From positions 372,001 to 436,000 of the forward strand of contig JAHDVF020001258.1 in NCBI GenBank assembly GCA_022606425.2: a DNA stretch of 64,000 bases, in the 5' to 3' direction. The notes beneath the pieces are model-generated. The model was not told the DNA's origin. It saw only the letters and a program-made list of their open reading frames with translations, and did no database searches. The position numbers and the translations under genes are program-made. Positions within the stretch are counted from its first letter, which is position 1; each line of letters starts with the position of its first letter. The stretch comes from Lepidostoma basale (lineage: Eukaryota; Arthropoda; Insecta; Trichoptera; Lepidostomatidae). Of the stretch, positions 59,145 to 64,000 are shown piece after piece.

Positions 59145-59400
59145 TTTTTGGCAATGAGCAGGTCATGTAGCCAGAAGCTCAGATGAAAAGTGGATAAGAA
59201 GTTTGCTGACTTGGAGACCGTGGACGGCAAAGAGAAGTGCAGGGCGACCGCAACTGCGGTGGAAGGATGATCTGAACAGACCTGTCGGAATAACCTGGAT
59301 GCAGTCTGCACAGGACAGAGTAACATGAAAGCGAATGGAGGAGGCCTTTGCCCAGGAGTGGACGCGAATAGGCTGAGGAAGAATAAGAAGAAGAATGTTG
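59145..59400 (+). pseudogene. LINE-G C-terminus with AAG tail
   Basis: AGHVARSSDEKWIRSLLTWR, PWTAKRSAGRPQLRWKDDLN, RPVGITWMQSAQDRVT, stop, KRMEEAFAQEWTRIG, then AAGAATAAGAAGAAG. Antisense to SCYL2 and 212 bp from its exon. Confidence 0.8.
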
Positions 59401-59611
59401 AAATTAAACTTCTTTTGAATGATGATTTCCACCACTTTTTGTAAAAATACCGCGGCTTATGTTTTCCGACTGGTACATTTGATGGGACAACCAGGACTAC
59501 CGGGTGAGAGTTTCTTAACCGGTGATATGTCCCTGTGTGCTTTGACGTATGGAAATTCAACTGTAGGGGCATTAAAGAAGTTGAAGAAGAATTGGAAGCA
59601 GCTAGTATTAC

Positions 59612-59836
59612 CTGGAAGGCCAAAATGTTGGCCAGGCTACACATGATGGGCTCAGTAGCAAAGCACAGGCACTCCGAGCACTCCTCCACGGCATGCAGGA
59701 TGTTCAGCAGCTTGGACTGGCGCAGGCGCTCCAGCTGGCGGACCGAGTTGCGCAGCATCTCCGTCACAGTCTCCTTGCGCTTCGGCTTGTGCAGCTTCTC
59801 CGCCATCCTTTTCTCGAAGATAAAAATCGAGCAGTC
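59612..59836 (-). CDS. SCYL2: SCYL2 exon: N-lobe of the kinase-like domain
   Basis: 225 bp, 75 codons, phase 0 at both ends. The acceptor is gtttcag at 59837 on the minus strand and the donor is CAG|GTAATACT at 59612/59611. The peptide runs from DCSIFIFEKRM through SVRQLERLRQSKLLNILHAV to CFATEPIMCSLANILAFQ. The pattern FxFEK, then QLxRLRxxxLLxxxHxxEE, then CxATEPxxxSLANxL is that of SCYL2 (human has FVFDKK, QLTRLRHPRLL and FCTEPVFASLANVL). Third codon positions are strongly GC-rich, unlike the surrounding DNA. LINE-G fragments lie on both sides (59145-59400 and 59922-60383), both antisense to the gene. Confidence 0.92.
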
Positions 59837-59921
59837 CTGAAACAAACGAAAGTCCAAATAAATAAACTGTAATTTGAAGGCAATCTGAAGAAGTTCTTTA
59901 ATAGTAAGATTTCCCAGTAAG

Positions 59922-60383
59922 AGTCAATGCGTACTTCCAGTACTGACATATGGAAGAGAAACGCTAACCCTCACCAAGTCGACCATAAGAAGACTCCGTG
60001 TAGCACAGAGGAAACACGAAGGAGACATGCTGCACGTAAGACTCTCAGACCGGATAAGAAATACTGAAACACGTAGAAGGTCGGGAGTAACAGATGTCGT
60101 CGCAAGGGAAGCGAAGCTTAAATGGTCATTTGCGGGACATGTTGCCAGATTGGCAGATGATAGATGGACCAGAAGGGTGGTAGAGTGGAGACCCCACGAA
60201 GACAAACGAAACAGAGGGAGACCCTCCACACGATGGTCCGATGATATTAGAAGAATTGCTGGCGATTGGATGCAACGGGCACAAGACAGAGATACATGGA
60301 GAAGTATGGGGGAGGCCGCAGTGGACGACAACGGCTGTCTAAGTAAGTCAGTCAGTAATTTAATTAAGTCATTGAAGCATTGA
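59922..60383 (+). pseudogene. LINE-G C-terminus, open
   Basis: QCVLPVLTYGRETLTLTKST, IRRLRVAQRKHEGDMLHVRL, SDRIRNTETRRRSGVTDVVA, REAKLKWSFAGHVARLADDR, WTRRVVEWRPHEDKRNRGRP, STRWSDDIRRIAGDWMQRAQ, DRDTWRSMGEAAVDDNGCLS. About 145 codons without a stop, unusually intact. 86 bp from the SCYL2 exon, opposite strand. Confidence 0.85.
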
Positions 60384-60571
60384 GGTCCATTTACACTGAA
60401 CAGTGAAAATGGTTTGTCACGACGACGACATAACTGCACCGTAATTGCTTTGATTCTCACCGACCCGTTATATCAAATAGTATAATAAAATCGCCGTCAA
60501 GTCGGTGAGATTCAAGGCTATTACGGTGACGTTCGGTGTCGGTATGGTCACTGTCCAGTGTAAATAGATCC
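60384..60571. mobile_element. 188-bp hairpin MITE
   Basis: GGTCCATTTACACTGAACAG at the left and, inverted, GGATCTATTTACACTGGACA at the right; further inside CACCGTAATTGCTTTGATTC, TCACCGAC pairs with GTCGGTGAGATTCAAGGCTA, TTACGGTG. It sits directly on the 3' end of the LINE-G copy. No clear target duplication. Confidence 0.75.
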
Positions 60572-60704
60572 TTAGTTGTAAACCTCCCTAGAACGGGTTA
60601 CCCCAGTTGGGAGGTATGAAAACCATGTACTTGGTAAATGATCAATGTAAAATAAATAAATAATGAAAACACAATAAAAACCATAAAACAATATAGGGAT
60701 TGGT

Positions 60705-60905
60705 TTGCAGCAAAATATAATATTTCTGTTGGTTCTTTTTATTATAGTTTTTCCGGTTTATAGTTTTTCCGTTGATTTCCACATTTGTATACAGCAGGTT
60801 ATTATAACAAAATAATTCTATATATATTACATTTTTAGTTATTGATCTTCGTGACATGTGATAGATAGCTAACCTGTCGCCATTTTTATTGTGATGTGAA
60901 CACGT
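60705..60905 (-). mobile_element. SINE-1 type B fragment
   Basis: Minus strand: TTCACATCACAATAAAAATG, GCGACAGGTTAGCTATCTAT, CACATGTCACGAAGATCAAT, then the type B end with AACCTGCTGTATACAAA. No head. Confidence 0.6.
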
Positions 60906-60974
60906 TGTATTTGTACACATGAATTTAAAAATAGCACGATATTACTTTGTTTTTACACAACTTTATTTCCCTGT

Positions 60975-61185
60975 TATTCCCAAATATTTGTATACAACAG
61001 GTTATTTGAACCCAATTACTGCATCCATTTTTAGCTATTGTTTCTTCTTACGACATGTAATATGTAACTAGTCTATTTATATACTATAGCCAGCGTGATT
61101 TTTTCACATTGTCATCGCCGGGAATCAAACACGGGCCCTTCGGCGTAGCTTTATTTGCTCTGCCACGAAGGCTGTCAATTACGCG
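60975..61185 (-). mobile_element. SINE-1 type B
   Basis: Minus strand: TTGACAGCCTTCGTGGCAGA, CGCCGAAGGGCCCGTGTTTG, ATTCCCGGCGATGACAATGT, a shortened body, ATGTCGTAAGAAGAAACAAT, AGCTAAAAATGGATGCAGTA, ATTGGGTTCAAATAACCTGT, TGTATACAAAT. The A-box region is partly deleted. Confidence 0.75.
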
Positions 61186-61299
61186 TTATTAAAATAAAAT
61201 TAATAGATCTTTTTCAAATAGGATATTATTTCTTAAAATTTTGAACATATTTTTGTTGAATAGTTTACGAATACATATGGCGAACACGGGTGAAACGTG

Positions 61300-61540
61300 G
61301 CCTTTGTGGCTGCGTGGTTAGTGCTTTGAATGCCACCCCGAAGGTTCCGGGTTCGATTCCCGGTGACGGCAGTGTGATTGTCACAATATCATTGGTTTGG
61401 TGCAGAATTCAGGTGACAATAAAATGGCGATTACCTACCTATCGCATGTCACAAGAATCAATATGATAGCTTATACCCTTTACATCGATTTGGCTCGCGC
61501 TGTAATGATGTAAAGAGCAATTGAACAAAATAATAATAAT
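61300..61540 (+). mobile_element. SINE-1 type A, full length
   Basis: GTGGCCTTTGTGGCTGCGTG, GTTAGTGCTTTGAATGCCAC, CCCGAAGGTTCCGGGTTCGA, TTCCCGGTGACGGC (perfect B box), TGCAGAATTCAGGTGACAAT, then CCCTTTACATCGATTTGGCT, CGCGCTGTAATGATGTAAAG, AGCAATTGAACAAAATAATA. Adjacent to two type B copies. Confidence 0.88.
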
Positions 61541-61544
61541 AATA

Positions 61545-61935
61545 TTGAAAGTAGAATAAGTGCAGTAAAAATGAGATCCCTCAGACAAATGTGTGGAAAT
61601 ATTTTGAATGATAGAGTATCGAATGAAAATATAAGAATTGAATGCGGTGCGAAAGGAAATGTTTTAAACAAAATAATGAAAAAGAATATTTGGACACATG
61701 AAAGAATGAATGAAGTAAGAATGTTTAAAAATATATATGTTTACGATGTAAATGGAACTAGAATTAGAGGAAGTCCGAGAAAAACATGGTACAATGAATG
61801 TCGGCCACATGAGACCCGGAAAAATCGACGTGCGTGCCTGGCGAGATTTATGAATGTTGAGGAATCGAGAGAAAAATGTTAGTAAATAAATGTGTGGCAG
61901 TTCATTTTTTCCGTCTACCTTTTTGAATGGCGTGA
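61545..61935 (+). pseudogene. RTE-A fragment
   Basis: ESRISAVKMRSLRQMCGNIL, NDRVSNENIRIECGAKGNVL, NKIMKKNIWTHERMNEVRMF, KNIYVYDVNGTRIRGSPRKT, WYNECRPHETRKNRRACLAR, FMNVEESREKC. 103 codons open from 61571, with small deletions. Ends CTTTTTGAATGGCGTGATG. Confidence 0.75.
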
Positions 61936-61939
61936 TGTT

Positions 61940-62560
61940 GAGTTATAAATACTTTACAGGGATTTATAAAATATTTATTATTGAATGGAATATGAATCAA
62001 TTCGGGCTAGAGTTTCGTTAAAACATAAGATATTCAGATTTTAATAAAAAAAATCAACTTTTTCAGAAAAATGAATTCTAGTCACTTGACTGCAAAAATA
62101 TCTTTCTATCATAGTTTCCGTGTCACTTCACCGTGACCCAGTTTGACTTAAATTTATTTATTGATAGAGCTAGAACAAAATCTTTTTGACGACGACTTCG
62201 CTTACGTTAAATAGAAGCGAATTCTCTCTCTTCGATTTCGGAGCATTTTCGCTGGTAATTGGATCTCCCTGGCATTTAATAAAATTTAGTGGAAATATTA
62301 GGAAATACGATTAAATCGAATTGACATTGGCCTGGTTATACAAAGTTGTTTGGATATTCGAATAAATATGCGAGTTAAATGATTTTTAAAATTAGAACAG
62401 TCTTGAATATTAAAATCTAAAGACTTTACTCAACTGCCAAAATATTAAAAGCATGGTGGTGTGACGGAATCTAATCTAGTAGTTTTTTTTTAAATTACAT
62501 TAAACTCTATAATAAATATAATATGATGTATTGACGAAAACGTCAGTTTGCTATAAGTTT
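61940..62560. other. No recognised element
   Basis: Scanned on the minus strand for the missing upstream SCYL2 exon; none seen. Confidence 0.3.
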
Positions 62561-62564
62561 TATT

Positions 62565-62850
62565 TCTATAAGTTAATTTATTGTTTATTAAACAATGATG
62601 TAAAACTCAATTTTAAATAATTAAAATGATTGAAAACGTCAGTTTTCAAGAAGTTTTATTATATCTTATGGGAATGCCATGTTTCTCCCTTTTAAGGCAT
62701 TATCAAATGTTTTAATCATTTGGCAAATGGCATTATCAAAACACATTTGATAATGCCTTAGAAGGGGGAAACATGTTATTCCCATAAAATATAATAAAAC
62801 TTCTAGAAAACTGACGTTTTCATTCGTATTCATTTTCTATAAGTTTTATT
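62565..62850. repeat. FB-1, best-preserved fold-back
   Basis: Left: GAAAACGTCAGTTTTCAAGA, AGTTTTATTATATCTTATGG, GAATGCCATGTTTCTCCCTT, TTAAGGCATTATCAAATG. Right: CATTTGATAATGCCTTAGAA, GGGGGAAACATGTTATTCCC, ATAAAATATAATAAAACTTC, TAGAAAACTGACGTTTTC. Arms ~95 bp, about 90% complementary by eye. Confidence 0.9.
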
Positions 62851-63212
62851 ACGTTTGTCTGTTTTCTATAAGTTTTAATATGTTTTGATTGATAGAGAAA
62901 TAGCAATATTCATGAAATGTAATAATACAACTTCTAGAAAACAGACCGTTTCTTCAACATTTAACTGGCAAATATAGTGAAAAGTAATTAATACAAATGA
63001 AAATGTTTGTTTTATAGAAATTTTATTATATTTTATGTTAAGGACATGTTTCGCATTCTAAGGCATTATCAAATGATAACGCTTTAGACTGACAAAACAT
63101 GTCATTCTTATTAAATATAATCAAACTTCTAGAAAACAGACGATTTCATTTGAATTAATTATTTGATGTGTATTTTACATCATTGTTCAAGAAACAATAA
63201 ATAAAAAGGAGA
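62851..63212. repeat. FB-1, second copy and shared outer flank
   Basis: GAAAATGTTTGTTTTATAGA, TTAAGGACATGTTTCGCATT, CTAAGGCATTATCAAATGAT, then GACTGACAAAACATGTCATT, CTAGAAAACAGACGATTTCA, TTTGATGTGTATTTTACATC, ATTGTTCAAGAAACAATAAA. This last block also flanks other FB-1 copies (21480-21530, 31480-31510). Confidence 0.75.
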
Positions 63213-63239
63213 AGTTTTATAATTTGAACTTTATATGAT

Positions 63240-63490
63240 TTTTAATGTTTGACATATATTTAATGATAATTAAAACGTTGAATTTATTTTACTCAGCAGG
63301 TTTTGAAAGTTATACATCTTCATCATCGGGAGAAAGATACAGATTATATAGTTCTCCCGGTGTTGAAGGTATAAAACCTTAGAAAATAAACTCAAAAGTG
63401 GAAAAAGTTAATGTGAAAAAAATCATAGAAAAAATCATCAATATAGAATTCCACAGTGTTAGTGCATTAGGTTTATCAAAAACAATTCAA
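63240..63490. repeat. FB-2 copy
   Basis: AGTTATACATCTTCATCATC, GGGAGAAAGATACAG at left; AGTTCTCCCGGTGTTGAAGG, TATAAAACCTTAGAAAATAA, ACTCAAAAGTGGAAAAAG at right, then TATAGAATTCCACAGTGTTA. Minus-strand box CCGATGA is kept, but GAAA is CAAA and stem III is lost. Confidence 0.65.
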
Positions 63491-64000
63491 AATATCATAC
63501 GTGTTTCTTAGTGATTCGTTCTTAGAAATACCGTTTGTTCAAATTGTGTTAGTAATAATATAAGAAAACCCGTTTTGTAGCGAGTTCAGAGAAAGCACTA
63601 AAACTACAATAATTTTTTACAAGTCTCTGATTTTCAATATAAAAACAAAGGAAGAGAAGCTCTTCAATTGTTGTACAAATGATTATTTTATAAGATGGCT
63701 AATGGGTTGCCACAGCACACTGACGAAATTACCTGTCTTTTCTGCTTTGTCATTTTTCCTTTATCAACTTTTGTCCCAATAAAAGTTCAATATACGTGAC
63801 CGAACCACCAAAGTATTTTTTATCAAATTCCTCGCGGCAGGTACCGGCGCCCTTCACCTAAAGAATCGACAATAAATTTTCTTTTTGCTATCATGTACCC
63901 TAGAAATTCGCTGGAGCCAGAGTTTAACCCTCATAGCGCTACATTTGCAGTCTAAAATAAATGTTTTTGAACTTAGGCAGACTACATTTGCAGCTTATAT
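63491..64000. other. No recognised element
   Basis: On the minus strand 63740-63870 is open for ~35 codons (VKGAGTCREEFDKKYFGGS) after an acceptor-like ttctttag, but it resembles nothing I know and has no donor. Not called. Confidence 0.25.

Larger units (their letters stand above)
5860..59836 (-). other. SCYL2: SCYL2 gene, partial: four internal exons and three complete introns
   Basis: Gene-level entry. Four exons join on the minus strand with consistent phases (0/0, 0/0, 0/1, then a split codon completed as GAG) to give about 192 residues with no stop. The order and content follow SCYL2, a catalytically weak or inactive kinase-like protein of the endosome and trans-Golgi region linked to clathrin traffic (known for the family). 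Introns are about 5.1 kb, 29.2 kb and 19.1 kb and are filled with transposon debris. The N-terminal exon with the glycine loop should lie above 64000, and the rest of the C-lobe and the HEAT-like repeats below position 1. No competing host gene was recognised. Confidence 0.88.

Noticed and set aside
59087..59857. One 256-codon minus-strand protein
   Set aside because: Only 59612-59836 is exon. The frame continues through the intron donor into antisense LINE-G.
63740..63870. Upstream SCYL2 exon
   Set aside because: Open with an acceptor-like start, but the peptide lacks the glycine-loop pattern and there is no donor in the right phase.

Overview
Organism and setting. This is AT-rich eukaryotic DNA, most likely from an insect. 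The evidence is GT-AG introns of 5 to 29 kb, many RTE- and Jockey-like LINE remnants, tRNA-derived SINEs, small DNA transposons with TA, TTAA or 8-bp target duplications, and CCTAA/TTAGG-type short repeats. I cannot name the order. There is no bacterial, viral or CRISPR content.

Host gene. One gene is recognisable. Four exons on the minus strand (59612-59836, 54330-54464, 25045-25165, 5860-5955) join in frame with good splice sites. They encode about 192 residues of the kinase-like domain of SCYL2 (SCY1-like pseudokinase 2). The order is the lobe after the glycine loop, then the hinge region, the HRN catalytic-loop equivalent, and the stretch before the APE motif. First and last exons lie outside the window, so nearly everything else here is SCYL2 intron.

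Intron contents. (1) About 30 pieces of one RTE-type LINE, called RTE-A here, ending in GTTA or GTT repeats. (2) Pieces of other LINEs, mostly reverse-transcriptase C-termini: LINE-C, LINE-D, LINE-E, LINE-F with an AAG tail, LINE-G, and a GATTT-tailed LINE. A Jockey-like copy with an intact FADD box sits inside an RTE-A copy. (3) SINE-1, with a tRNA-like head and two alternative 3' ends (types A and B). (4) SINE-2, about 185 bp, whose last ~60 bp match the RTE-A 3' end. (5) DNA elements: a pogo-like transposon with 24-bp inverted ends that still encodes its DNA-binding domain, a hAT-like MITE nested in a Tigger-like MITE, a second hAT-like MITE, TTAA-flanked elements and hairpin MITEs. (6) Several fold-back families.

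Most striking observation. Several unrelated-looking fold-back and dispersed families (FB-1 to FB-5 and repeat H) share one layout: CUGANGA-like box, one unpaired base, a stem-loop, GAAA, then a self-complementary ACATGT, ACCGGT or ACAGCTGT followed by C. This is the core of a type I hammerhead ribozyme with a tiny palindromic stem III, as known in Penelope-like elements and retrozymes. The copy at 42529-42574 (minus) keeps both catalytic boxes and a 7-pair stem I. No Penelope protein was seen, so these look like non-autonomous ribozyme-bearing repeats.

Limits. All similarity calls are from reading; no alignment or folding was run. Repeat boundaries are approximate unless flanked by a stated target duplication.
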